DNA of 64,000 bases from Nioella halotolerans (GTDB lineage Bacteria > Pseudomonadota > Alphaproteobacteria > Rhodobacterales > Rhodobacteraceae): assembly GCA_003428585.1 (NCBI GenBank), contig QVQC01000053.1, positions 120,741 through 184,740 on the forward strand, given 5' to 3'. Under the pieces are notes generated by a model. It saw nothing but the letters and a program-made list of their open reading frames with translations. It ran no database searches and was not told where the DNA came from. Positions 52,416 to 62,247 of the stretch are shown here, piece by piece. Made by a program: the position numbers and the translations under genes. Position 1 is the first letter of the stretch, and the number at the start of each line of letters is the position of its first letter.

Positions 52416-52909
52416 AGGCTGTGAGGTTTTTTCCGGCGCTTTCGGTCGCGGTGGGTCTTCCTTTCGCCGGTGCGGCGCACGCCCAACCGGACTGGCAAGA
52501 CCCTTCCGAATTCGGGCGTTTGGCGGAACAGGTCTGCCTCGATGGCGCCGCGATCCCCGAGAAAGCCGAGCGCATGGCCTTGATAGAACGGTCCTTCGGC
52601 ATGTCGCCGGGAGGCGAAGATGGGCCGGATGCGCCCGATCTCGTTTCCCCCGAAGGCATTTCCGCCGCATGGGAGCCGCAGTACGAGCCTGACATCTTTT
52701 GCGTTCTCACCGCGCCGCTGGATTTCTACGAGGCAGAAGACATCGCGGCGCTTGCCGATCAGCTGAACGGCTCCGGCAGCACACCCGAGGCCGCGCCTGG
52801 GGTATTCGGCCCGTTCGCACGCACTCTTTCCGATGGGCGCACCCTTCAACTTGCGGTCATTTCCGATCCCGCCGACGGCCTGCTCGTGGTCGGCATGATC
52901 GAAGACTAA
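52412..52909 (+). CDS. Exported protein of unknown function inserted between sucC and sucD
   Basis: A 165-residue protein with a signal peptide ([21 protein letters not shown], cut after AHA). The mature part is acidic and contains [21 protein letters not shown] and [12 protein letters not shown], with two cysteines. I do not recognise the family. It starts with GTG overlapping the sucC stop and ends 19 nt before sucD, so it is coupled to both. The pair it interrupts normally has adjacent genes whose products form one complex, so insertion of an envelope protein is unusual. Confidence 0.78.
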   Translation: MKAVRFFPALSVAVGLPFAGAAHAQPDWQDPSEFGRLAEQVCLDGAAIPEKAERMALIERSFGMSPGGEDGPDAPDLVSPEGISAAWEPQYEPDIFCVLTAPLDFYEAEDIAALADQLNGSGSTPEAAPGVFGPFARTLSDGRTLQLAVISDPADGLLVVGMIED

Positions 52910-52928
52910 TCGAACCAAGGAACACGAC

Positions 52929-53810
52929 ATGTCAGTCCTCGTAGACGAAAACACCAAAGTCATCTGCCAGGGTTTCACCGGAAGCCAAGGCACATTCCAC
53001 TCCGAACAGGCCATCGCCTATGGCACCAAGATGGTCGGCGGCGTGACGCCGGGCAAGGGCGGGCAGACGCATCTCGACCTGCCCGTGTTCAACTCTGCCC
53101 ACGAAGCCAAGCACGCGACCGGGGCCAACGCCTCCGTCATCTACGTGCCGCCCCCGTTCGCGGCCGACTCGATCCTTGAAGCCATCGACGCGGAAATGGA
53201 GCTGATCGTGTGCATCACCGAAGGCATCCCGGTGCTCGACATGATGAAGGTCAAGCGCGCGCTGGAAGGGTCGAAATCGCGCCTCATCGGGCCGAACTGC
53301 CCCGGCATCATCACGCCCGACGCCTGCAAGATCGGCATCATGCCCGGCCACATCCACAAGCGTGGGTCCGTCGGCGTCGTGTCGCGATCGGGCACGCTGA
53401 CCTACGAGGCGGTGAAGCAGACCACCGATGTCGGGCTGGGCCAGTCAACCTGCGTGGGCATCGGCGGCGACCCGATCAAGGGGACCGAGCATATCGACGT
53501 GCTGGAATGGTTCCTTGCCGATGACGAGACCGAAAGCATCATCATGATCGGCGAGATCGGCGGTTCGGCAGAAGAGGACGCCGCGCAATTCCTTGCCGAC
53601 GAACGAAAGAAAGGCCGCTGGAAGCCGACCGCGGGCTTCATCGCCGGGCGCACCGCGCCTCCGGGCCGCCGCATGGGCCACGCGGGCGCCATCGTCGCCG
53701 GCGGCAAGGGCGGCGCCGATGACAAGATCGAGGCGATGAAATCGGCCGGGATCGTGGTTGCCGACAGCCCCGCCACGCTGGGCGAGGCTGTTCTGGCGGC
53801 GATCGGCTGA
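52929..53810 (+). CDS. sucD: Succinate-CoA ligase alpha subunit
   Basis: The 293-residue alpha subunit of succinyl-CoA synthetase. It opens [28 protein letters not shown], which binds CoA. It has [12 protein letters not shown] and [10 protein letters not shown], and the phosphohistidine is in [17 protein letters not shown]. It pairs with SucC (ATP-grasp) encoded just upstream. Its AAGGAACACGAC ribosome binding site follows the exported-protein gene. Confidence 0.98.
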   Translation: MSVLVDENTKVICQGFTGSQGTFHSEQAIAYGTKMVGGVTPGKGGQTHLDLPVFNSAHEAKHATGANASVIYVPPPFAADSILEAIDAEMELIVCITEGIPVLDMMKVKRALEGSKSRLIGPNCPGIITPDACKIGIMPGHIHKRGSVGVVSRSGTLTYEAVKQTTDVGLGQSTCVGIGGDPIKGTEHIDVLEWFLADDETESIIMIGEIGGSAEEDAAQFLADERKKGRWKPTAGFIAGRTAPPGRRMGHAGAIVAGGKGGADDKIEAMKSAGIVVADSPATLGEAVLAAIG

Positions 53811-53864
53811 CGGCGACCGCGACCGCCCAAGCATTGCGCACCAAGGCAAGGAGGAACCGAGACC

Positions 53865-54164
53865 ATGCGCAACCTGACCCCAGCGGCAGTGCTCGTCCTT
53901 CTTGCCGCCTGCGGTGCCGATCAAGGCCATGCGCCCCTACCCGACGATCCCTCGGCCCCCTTCCCGCTCGCCAACAGCACGGTCGTCGGCCAGCCCGCGC
54001 CCGGCGCGATCCTCGTCGAGACCACTCGTCCGCAGGCGACGAGGGCCGGCGTCCAGCGCGCCGCGCGCACGTGGTGCGGCGGCGCGGCGCAGGTCTCGCC
54101 GATCTCGGAAAATGTCGGCCTGATCGTGCCGCTGAGCCGGACTTGGCTGGTGCGATGCAGATAG
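53865..54164 (+). CDS. Small lipoprotein of unknown function
   Basis: A 99-residue protein with a lipoprotein signal ending LLAAC (TPAAVLVLLAACGADQ). The mature ~80 residues are Pro/Ala-rich, with a central Cys (RTWCGGAAQVSP) and a C-terminal Cys (LVRCR), which could pair. No family is recognised. It lies 54 nt after sucD and 150 nt before sucA with AAGGAGG upstream, so it rides in the suc transcript. Confidence 0.72.
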   Translation: MRNLTPAAVLVLLAACGADQGHAPLPDDPSAPFPLANSTVVGQPAPGAILVETTRPQATRAGVQRAARTWCGGAAQVSPISENVGLIVPLSRTWLVRCR

Positions 54165-54314
54165 CCGCCGCACACGTAAGCCGCGCCGCGCCCCGGCCAC
54201 GACGACCGGCCTGCCGAGGCAGGTCCGGCTATACAGGGGGAAACATCCTGTGACTCCCGCCCCCCGTGTCACCGCCGCGATGCGGCCCAGCAGTTCCGCC
54301 GGAGGGAATTGACC

Positions 54315-57278
54315 ATGACCGACCAAAGCCCCAACGACCAGTTCCACGCCTCAAGCTTCATGCAGGGCGCGAACGCGGCATACCTCGAACAGCTTTACGC
54401 GCAATATGCCAAGGACCCGAATGCGCTCGATCAGGCGTGGCGCGATTTCTTCGACCAGCTTGGCGACAGCGCGACCGATGCCACGGCGGAAGCCGCCGGC
54501 CCCTCCTGGGCGCGCGCCGACTGGCCGCCGCAGCCCGAGGATGACCTGACCGGCGCATTGACCGGCGAATGGCCCGCGTTCCAGGAGGAGGGCAAGGCTG
54601 CCGGCAAGAAGATCAAGGAAAAGGCGGCCGAGCAGGGCCTTGAAGTCACCGACGACGTGATCAAGCGCGCCGTGCTGGACAGTATCCGCGCGCTCATGAT
54701 GATCCGCGCCTACCGGATCCGCGGGCACCTTGTGGCAGATCTCGACCCGCTGGGCATGCGCGACCAGACCCCGCACCCGGAGCTTGACCCGAAAAGCTAC
54801 GGCTTCACGGAATCCGACATGGATCGGCCGATCTTCATCGACAACGTGCTCGGCCTTCAGGTCGCGTCGATGCGCCAGATCCTCACCATCGTGAAGCGCA
54901 CCTATTGCGGCACCTTCGCGCTGCAATACATGCACATCTCCGACCCGGAACAATCGGCGTGGCTGAAGGAACGGATCGAGGGGTTCGACAAGGAAATCCG
55001 CTTCACCCAGAACGGCCGCAAGGCGATCCTGAACAAGCTTGTGGAGGCCGAGGGCTTCGAGAAATTCCTGCATGTGAAATACATGGGCACCAAGCGCTTC
55101 GGCCTGGACGGTGGCGAGGCGCTGATCCCGGCGATGGAACAGGTCATCAAGCGCGGCGGCGCGCTCGGCCTCAAGGAGGTCGTGATCGGGATGCCGCACA
55201 GGGGCCGCCTGTCCGTGCTGGCCAACGTGATGGGCAAACCCTACCGCGCGATCTTCAACGAGTTTCAGGGCGGCAGCTTCAAGCCGGAGGACGTGGACGG
55301 GTCCGGCGACGTGAAATACCATCTCGGCGCCTCCTCCGACCGGGAATTCGATGGCAACACCGTGCATCTCAGCCTGACCGCGAACCCCTCGCACCTTGAG
55401 GCGGTGAACCCGGTGGTGCTGGGCAAGGCGCGCGCCAAGCAGGACCAGTTGAACGACAAGGAACGCCGTGCCGTGCTGCCGGTGCTGCTGCACGGCGACG
55501 CGGCCTTTGCCGGGCAGGGCGTGGTGGCCGAGGGCTTCGGCCTGTCGGGCCTGCGCGGGCACCGCACCGGCGGCACCATGCATATCATCGTGAACAACCA
55601 GATCGGCTTCACGACGGCGCCGCATTTCTCGCGCTCCTCGCCCTACCCCACCGATATCGCGCTGATGGTCGAGGCGCCGATTTTCCACGTCAACGGCGAC
55701 GACCCCGAGGCGGTGGTGCACGCCGCCAAGGTCGCCACCGAGTTCCGCCAGAAATTCGGCAAGGACGTGGTCATCGACATCTTCTGCTATCGCCGCTTCG
55801 GCCATAACGAGGGCGATGAGCCGATGTTCACCAACCCGGTGATGTATAACCGGATCAAGAGCCACAAGACCACGCTGCAGCTTTACACGGACCGCCTTGT
55901 CAAGGACGGGCTGATCCCCGAGGGCGAGATCGAGGACATGAAGGCCAGCTTCCAGTCCTACCTCAACGAGGAGTTCGACGCCGGCAAGGAATACAAGCCC
56001 AACAAGGCCGATTGGCTTGATGGGCGCTGGTCGCATCTCGACAAGAAGGGCGAAGAATACCAGCGGGGCGAAACCGCCATCAAGCCTGAAACCCTGAAGG
56101 AAATCGGCCGCGCCCTGACCACGCCGCCCGAAGGCTTCAAGCTGCACCGCACCATCGGCCGCCTGCTGGACAGCAAGAAGAAGATGTTCGAAACCGGCGA
56201 AGGCTTCGACTGGGCCACCGCCGAGGCACTGGCCTTCGGATCGCTCTTGACCGAGGGTTACCCGGTGCGCCTGTCGGGTCAGGACAGCACCCGCGGCACC
56301 TTCAGCCAGCGCCATTCCAGCCTCGTCGATCAGGAAACCGAGGATCGCTACTACCCGCTCAACCACATCCGCGAGGGGCAGGAACACTACGAAGCCATCG
56401 ACTCGATGCTGTCGGAATACGCGGTTCTGGGTTTCGAATACGGCTACAGCCTTTCCGAACCCAACGCCCTCGTGTTGTGGGAAGCGCAGTTCGGCGATTT
56501 CGCCAATGGCGCGCAGATCATGTTCGACCAGTTCATCTCGTCGGGCGAACGCAAGTGGCTGCGCATGTCGGGCCTTGTCATGCTGCTGCCGCACGGGTTC
56601 GAAGGACAGGGGCCGGAACATTCCTCCGCCCGGCTGGAACGTTTCCTGCAGCAATGCGCCGAGGATAACTGGATCGTTGCCAACTGCACCACGCCGGCCA
56701 ACTATTTCCACATCCTGCGCCGCCAGATCCACCGCGACTTCCGCAAGCCGCTGGTCCTGATGACGCCGAAATCGCTGCTGCGCCACAAGCTGGCCGTGTC
56801 GAAAGCCGAGGAAATGACCAGCGGGTCAAGCTTCCACCGGGTGCTCTGGGACGATGCGCAATACGGCAATTCGAACATGCAGCTGGTGCCCGATGACAAG
56901 ATCAAGCGCGTGGTGATGTGTTCGGGCAAGGTCTATTTCGACCTGCTGGAGGAACGCGACGCGCGCGGCATCGACGATGTCTACCTCTTGCGGCTGGAAC
57001 AGTTCTACCCGTTCCCGGCGCTCAGCCTGACCAAGGAACTGGAACGCTTCAAGCAGGCCGAGGTCGTCTGGTGCCAGGAAGAGCCCAAGAACCAGGGCGC
57101 GTGGAGCTTCGTGGAACCCAATATCGAATGGGTCCTCGGCCGTCTCAAGGCCAAGCATTCGCGCCCGCGCTATGTTGGGCGCAACTCTACCGCCTCGCCC
57201 GCCACGGGTCTGGCCAGCCAGCACAAAGCACAGCAAGCCGCGCTCGTGAACGACGCGCTCACCATCGAGGGGAATTAA
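54315..57278 (+). CDS. sucA: 2-oxoglutarate dehydrogenase E1 component
   Basis: The 987-residue thiamine diphosphate-dependent E1 that decarboxylates 2-oxoglutarate in the TCA cycle. The N-terminal arm has FMQGANAAYLEQLYAQYAKDPNALD. The core has IGMPHRGRLSVLANVMGKPY and the TPP-binding LLHGDAAFAGQGVVAEG through IIVNNQIGFTTAP. The C-terminal part has LPHGFEGQGPEHSSARLERFLQ and ENW-type blocks. ATG at 54315 has CGGAGGGAATT upstream. sucB follows after only 3 nt. Confidence 0.98.
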   Translation: MTDQSPNDQFHASSFMQGANAAYLEQLYAQYAKDPNALDQAWRDFFDQLGDSATDATAEAAGPSWARADWPPQPEDDLTGALTGEWPAFQEEGKAAGKKIKEKAAEQGLEVTDDVIKRAVLDSIRALMMIRAYRIRGHLVADLDPLGMRDQTPHPELDPKSYGFTESDMDRPIFIDNVLGLQVASMRQILTIVKRTYCGTFALQYMHISDPEQSAWLKERIEGFDKEIRFTQNGRKAILNKLVEAEGFEKFLHVKYMGTKRFGLDGGEALIPAMEQVIKRGGALGLKEVVIGMPHRGRLSVLANVMGKPYRAIFNEFQGGSFKPEDVDGSGDVKYHLGASSDREFDGNTVHLSLTANPSHLEAVNPVVLGKARAKQDQLNDKERRAVLPVLLHGDAAFAGQGVVAEGFGLSGLRGHRTGGTMHIIVNNQIGFTTAPHFSRSSPYPTDIALMVEAPIFHVNGDDPEAVVHAAKVATEFRQKFGKDVVIDIFCYRRFGHNEGDEPMFTNPVMYNRIKSHKTTLQLYTDRLVKDGLIPEGEIEDMKASFQSYLNEEFDAGKEYKPNKADWLDGRWSHLDKKGEEYQRGETAIKPETLKEIGRALTTPPEGFKLHRTIGRLLDSKKKMFETGEGFDWATAEALAFGSLLTEGYPVRLSGQDSTRGTFSQRHSSLVDQETEDRYYPLNHIREGQEHYEAIDSMLSEYAVLGFEYGYSLSEPNALVLWEAQFGDFANGAQIMFDQFISSGERKWLRMSGLVMLLPHGFEGQGPEHSSARLERFLQQCAEDNWIVANCTTPANYFHILRRQIHRDFRKPLVLMTPKSLLRHKLAVSKAEEMTSGSSFHRVLWDDAQYGNSNMQLVPDDKIKRVVMCSGKVYFDLLEERDARGIDDVYLLRLEQFYPFPALSLTKELERFKQAEVVWCQEEPKNQGAWSFVEPNIEWVLGRLKAKHSRPRYVGRNSTASPATGLASQHKAQQAALVNDALTIEGN

Positions 57279-57281
57279 CCG

Positions 57282-58814
<1,533 letters not shown>

Positions 58815-58875
58815 CGGGAATAGTGGGTTTCAAACCCACCACCTGTGGGGACCGTTTTCAAAGGAGTTTAAAGAT

Positions 58876-59211
58876 ATGCGCACAACGATAATTGGCTTGG
58901 CGCTCCTTGTTCTGTCTGCTTGCAATCCAACGACAGCCGCACTTGTAAGCGGACAACCCAATGCGGCACTGGACTTGGCTGCCGGAAGTGGAGCGGTGCA
59001 AAGGGATCAAAACGGCCAAGTGACTTTTCGCTATGTTTTTGCTGAGGACCATCTGAATGGGTTGGTCGAACCTGATCTTCAAGAAGAGACACGGCTAAAT
59101 TTTATTGGGCAATTCGTCGCTGAAAGAAATATTTGCCCCACGGGCTGGAAGATTGATAGCAAGTCAGACGTGTCAAACAGTCTATTGTACGAGGGCTCTT
59201 GCAGAGGCTAA
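58876..59211 (+). CDS. Low-GC putative lipoprotein
   Basis: A 111-residue protein with a signal peptide ending in the lipobox LSAC (IIGLALLVLSAC). The mature region is polar and contains VTFRYVFAEDHLNG, FVAERNICPTGW and a final Cys in YEGSCRG. Base composition is clearly less GC-rich than the surrounding suc genes, with many AT-ending codons. The family is unknown. It lies 61 nt after sucB with AAAGGAG upstream. With the next gene it forms a small foreign-looking patch between sucB and lpd. Confidence 0.7.
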   Translation: MRTTIIGLALLVLSACNPTTAALVSGQPNAALDLAAGSGAVQRDQNGQVTFRYVFAEDHLNGLVEPDLQEETRLNFIGQFVAERNICPTGWKIDSKSDVSNSLLYEGSCRG

Positions 59212-59268
59212 GTCAATGACATCTGGTGTTGCCTTTCAAGCGGCTCCCGCAACAGGGACGAGACTACA

Positions 59269-59496
59269 GTGGCCTTGGTCATGAGTTTCGGGCCGATTAG
59301 GAAAATCGGTCAACGGCTACGTAATTGGTGGCAGGGCGAGTTTATAGGTGAGAAGTATGAGGGACTATTCTTCATTCGTTTCGAGAGACATTGCACCGCA
59401 CGCGCAGCACGCAGGGTTTTGCAATTCTGGAAAGAAGAATGGAAATGGATTGTTGGTACACTTCTAGCGATAGCCGCTTTATTCGTCGCACTATGA
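59269..59496 (+). CDS. Low-GC small membrane-anchored protein
   Basis: A 71-75 residue protein that is basic and aromatic in its first part (RKIGQRLRNWWQGEFIGEKY) and ends in a hydrophobic helix (WKWIVGTLLAIAALFVAL). GTG at 59269 and ATG at 59281 are both possible starts. GC content is low for this genome. No family is recognised; the tail-anchor layout suggests a small inner-membrane protein. It is directly followed by the MAPEG gene. Confidence 0.55.
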   Translation: MALVMSFGPIRKIGQRLRNWWQGEFIGEKYEGLFFIRFERHCTARAARRVLQFWKEEWKWIVGTLLAIAALFVAL

Positions 59497-59514
59497 AGAA
59501 ATGAGCATCGTCAA

Positions 59515-59916
59515 ATGACCCCCGAACTCACCGCCCTCACCCTCGCAGCACTCCTTCAGGTCGTCCAATTCGGCCTCTACGCTGTGCCCGCGAACCTCGA
59601 ACTCGGACCGGGCTACACCATGTCCGCGCGGGACCGCGAGCCGTCAAAGCAAATGTCCGAGCGCACCGCCCGCCTTGGCCGTGCGCTCAACAATCACTTC
59701 GAGGGGCTGATCCTCTTCAGCATTGCGGTCGTGGTGGTCACGCTGTCGGGCAGTTCCACCCTTCTGACTGCCGCCTGCGCCTGGGCCTACCTTGGCGCGC
59801 GTCTCCTCTACATCCCTGCCTATGCCTTCGCATGGACGCCGGGCCGGTCGTTGATCTGGGCCGTGGGGCTGCTGGCGACCATCATCATGCTGCTCGCGGC
59901 GCTGGTCGCAAGCTGA
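59515..59916 (+). CDS. MAPEG family membrane protein
   Basis: A 133-residue four-helix membrane protein of the MAPEG (membrane-associated eicosanoid/glutathione metabolism) family. Visible blocks are RTARLGRALNNHFEGLILFSIAVVVV and ACAWAYLGARLLYIPAYAF, matching the conserved N-x-x-E and R-x-x-Y pattern. Bacterial members may have glutathione transferase or peroxidase activity; the physiological substrate is unknown. Composition returns to the host GC level here. Confidence 0.87.
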   Translation: MTPELTALTLAALLQVVQFGLYAVPANLELGPGYTMSARDREPSKQMSERTARLGRALNNHFEGLILFSIAVVVVTLSGSSTLLTAACAWAYLGARLLYIPAYAFAWTPGRSLIWAVGLLATIIMLLAALVAS

Positions 59917-60085
59917 CCCCACCGAATTTTCGTCGAAAATTCGAAACAGAAAAATCTTCGCGAAGATCTTTCAGCGCCCCGTCCCCGCGCGCTTTCAATT
60001 GCGATTTGGCCCCCGGCCCGGCATACTGCCCCAAACCGCGCCGACAAGAGCGCACGGCAAGAGCAGTCACACGAAGGGCAAGCCC

Positions 60086-61081
60086 ATGCGCAGCCGCTTT
60101 GGAACCCGCACCGTCCTGTCCTGCATGAAGAACGAGGGGCTCTTCCTTCTGGAATGGGTCGCTTATTACCGGCTGCTCGGCACCGATCATATCGTCGTCA
60201 TCAGCAACGATTGCACCGACGGCACTGACCTGATGCTCGACCGGTTGCAGGAACTTGGCCATGTCCGCCATATCCGCAACCGCGGCTACGAGGCCGACAG
60301 CCCGCAGATCCACGGACTGCGCAGGGCGATGGCGGAGGTGCCGGAAGTCCGCGATGCCGACTGGCTGCTGCATGTCGACAGCGACGAGTTTCTCAACGTG
60401 TTTTACGGCGATCACCGGCTCGACGACCTGATCGGGGTCGTGCAGGGCTTCGATGCCTGCGCCATCGCCTGGCGCCCCTTCGGCGACAGCGGTCACAAGA
60501 CATGGCCCGGCGGCAACGTGCTGGAAAACTTCACCCGCTGCGACCGGAAACCGATCTGGGCCAGCGCCTTTCACAAGGCGCTGTTCCGGCCCGCGAAATT
60601 CCAGACCATGACGGTGCACATGCCCAAGCACCCCAAGCGCCCCGACGCCACCCAGTGCAACACGCTGGGCGAAGCGATCGACACCACCGCGCTTTACACC
60701 ATGGCCCATGAACGCCATCGCGGCATGGACCGGGCAAAACTGACATGGGACGGGGCCTGTCTCAACCACTACACGATCAAGTCCGAGGATCTCTTCCTGC
60801 TCAAGAACGACCGCGGCGACGGCGCCGACCGCGGCGGCACCAAGCGCTATCTCAACTCCACCTTCCACCGGCGTTACAACACCAACCGCGCCGAAGACAC
60901 CTCCATCCTCCGCCACCTGCCCGACTTGCAGGACCGCTTGACCGGGTTGCGCGCGGACCCCCTGCTCGCCACGCTGGAACAAGCCGCCACCCTTTGGTGG
61001 GACAACCGCCGCGCCCGCGTCCTGACGCCGGAGCGCATCGCCGAATGGACGCTGCCCAGCCAAGAGGACTCCGCCGCATGA
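60086..61081 (+). CDS. Glycosyltransferase family 2 (DUF23-like), tandem copy 1
   Basis: A 331-residue cytosolic GT-A-type glycosyltransferase. It opens TVLSCMKNEGLFLLEWVAYYRLLG and has ISNDCTDGTDLMLDRL and the DxD-type metal site HVDSDEFLNV. AIAWRPFGDSGHKTWPGG and HMPKHPKRP follow. This is the pattern of the Glyco_tranf_2_4/GT92-like proteins common in Rhodobacterales. The acceptor is unknown. Its stop overlaps the start of a close paralogue by ATGA. Confidence 0.87.
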   Translation: MRSRFGTRTVLSCMKNEGLFLLEWVAYYRLLGTDHIVVISNDCTDGTDLMLDRLQELGHVRHIRNRGYEADSPQIHGLRRAMAEVPEVRDADWLLHVDSDEFLNVFYGDHRLDDLIGVVQGFDACAIAWRPFGDSGHKTWPGGNVLENFTRCDRKPIWASAFHKALFRPAKFQTMTVHMPKHPKRPDATQCNTLGEAIDTTALYTMAHERHRGMDRAKLTWDGACLNHYTIKSEDLFLLKNDRGDGADRGGTKRYLNSTFHRRYNTNRAEDTSILRHLPDLQDRLTGLRADPLLATLEQAATLWWDNRRARVLTPERIAEWTLPSQEDSAA

Positions 61082-62085
61082 TCAGCCACCACGGGGACAA
61101 GGTCGTCCTCTCCGCAATGCGCAACGAAGGCATGTTCCTGCTCGAATGGATCGCCTATTACCGGGCGATCGGCTTCGACAAGGCGGTGATCGTCACCAAC
61201 AACTGCACCGACGGCACCGATCTGATGCTGGATCGGCTGGAGCAGATGGGCTACGCGCGCCACCTGCGCAACGACTGGCGCGGCGCGGGCCGCCCGCAGA
61301 TGGAAAGCCTGCGCATCGCGCGCGAGGATGTCGACGATCTCGTGGCCGCCGAATGGTGCCTGCATGTGGACAGCGACGAGTTTCTCAACGTCACCTGCGG
61401 CGGGGGCCATGTCGATGACCTGCTTGACCTGATGCCGCCAACCGAGGCCATCGCCATCGCCTGGCGCCCCTTCGGCAATAACGGCCACGCAAAATGGCCC
61501 GGTGGGCTGGTGATCGAGAATTTCACAAGGGCGCGGGCCGAACCCGCCTGGAACACCTGCCTGCACAAATCCATGTTCAAGGCGCGGAAGTTTTCCACGA
61601 TTTCCATCCATATGCCCAAGCACCCGACCCAGCCGAAGGTGCGCCAGCACAACACGCGCGGCACCGCGATCACCACGGATTCGCTGTTCAAGCCCGCCCA
61701 TGAACGCCACCGCAAGATGGAACGCGCGGAACTGACCTGGGACAACGCCCAGATCAACCATTACACGATCCGGTCGGACGATACCTTCCTGATGAAGAAT
61801 GACCGTGGAACCGGCAACTCGAAGGAGCTTGGCCGGCACTTCATGCATTCGCTCTTCTACCAGCGGCTCAACCGCAACGATGTCGAGGAAACCTCGATCC
61901 TGCGCCTGGTCCCCCGTGTCCGGGAAGAGCTGGAGAAACTGCGCGAAGACCCGATCCTGCATCACCTCGAACAGGCCGCCCTGCATTGGTTCCTTGACCG
62001 CCGCGACCGGATCCTCACGCCCGAGCAGATCGCCGAATGGACCGCCCCACCGGAGGATGAAGGCATGGCGGAGGCGGCAGAGTGA
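61078..62085 (+). CDS. Glycosyltransferase family 2 (DUF23-like), tandem copy 2
   Basis: A 335-residue paralogue of the preceding protein with the same block order: VVLSAMRNEGMFLLEWIAYYRAIG, VTNNCTDGTDLMLDRLEQMGY, HVDSDEFLNVTCGGGH, IAIAWRPFGNNGHAKWPGG and ILTPEQIAEWTAP at the end. The near-full-length similarity and ATGA overlap show a tandem duplication with divergence. The two may act on different acceptors or as a pair. The lpd promoter begins at or just inside its 3' end. Confidence 0.87.
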   Translation: MISHHGDKVVLSAMRNEGMFLLEWIAYYRAIGFDKAVIVTNNCTDGTDLMLDRLEQMGYARHLRNDWRGAGRPQMESLRIAREDVDDLVAAEWCLHVDSDEFLNVTCGGGHVDDLLDLMPPTEAIAIAWRPFGNNGHAKWPGGLVIENFTRARAEPAWNTCLHKSMFKARKFSTISIHMPKHPTQPKVRQHNTRGTAITTDSLFKPAHERHRKMERAELTWDNAQINHYTIRSDDTFLMKNDRGTGNSKELGRHFMHSLFYQRLNRNDVEETSILRLVPRVREELEKLREDPILHHLEQAALHWFLDRRDRILTPEQIAEWTAPPEDEGMAEAAE

Positions 62086-62098
62086 TCGCCGTCCACAA

Positions 62099-62112
62099 TT
62101 TGTGATCACAAA
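62099..62112 (+). promoter_or_regulatory. TTTGTGATCACAAA palindrome upstream of lpd
   Basis: A 14-bp perfect palindrome with the same GTGATCAC core as the sdh and suc operators, 136-149 nt before the lpd ATG. A partial second copy GTGATCGC (7 of 8) starts at 62082, 20 nt upstream, overlapping the glycosyltransferase stop codon. Confidence 0.6.
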
Positions 62113-62247
62113 AATATCCATTCCGAAAATCTATATCTGGAATCCGGCCCGTTTTTCCGCCTCGCTCGAATTTTGGTTGACCTGACGGGGCGGGGCCCGC
62201 ATTCCCTAGGGAAACGGCCCCGAATTCACGACCCAAGGAGACCCGAA

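Noticed and set aside
54351-56786. Minus-strand open frame of 811 codons
   Set aside because: It lies inside sucA on the opposite strand, has no ribosome binding site or recognisable motif, and is a compositional shadow.
58823-58839. T-arm-like structure GTGGG-TTTCAAA-CCCAC suggesting a tRNA end or attachment site
   Set aside because: The 5-bp stem and 7-nt loop fit a tRNA T arm by shape, but the loop lacks the TTCRA order, no other tRNA arms are upstream (the sequence there is the sucB coding end), and no integrase is present. It is kept only as an inverted repeat.
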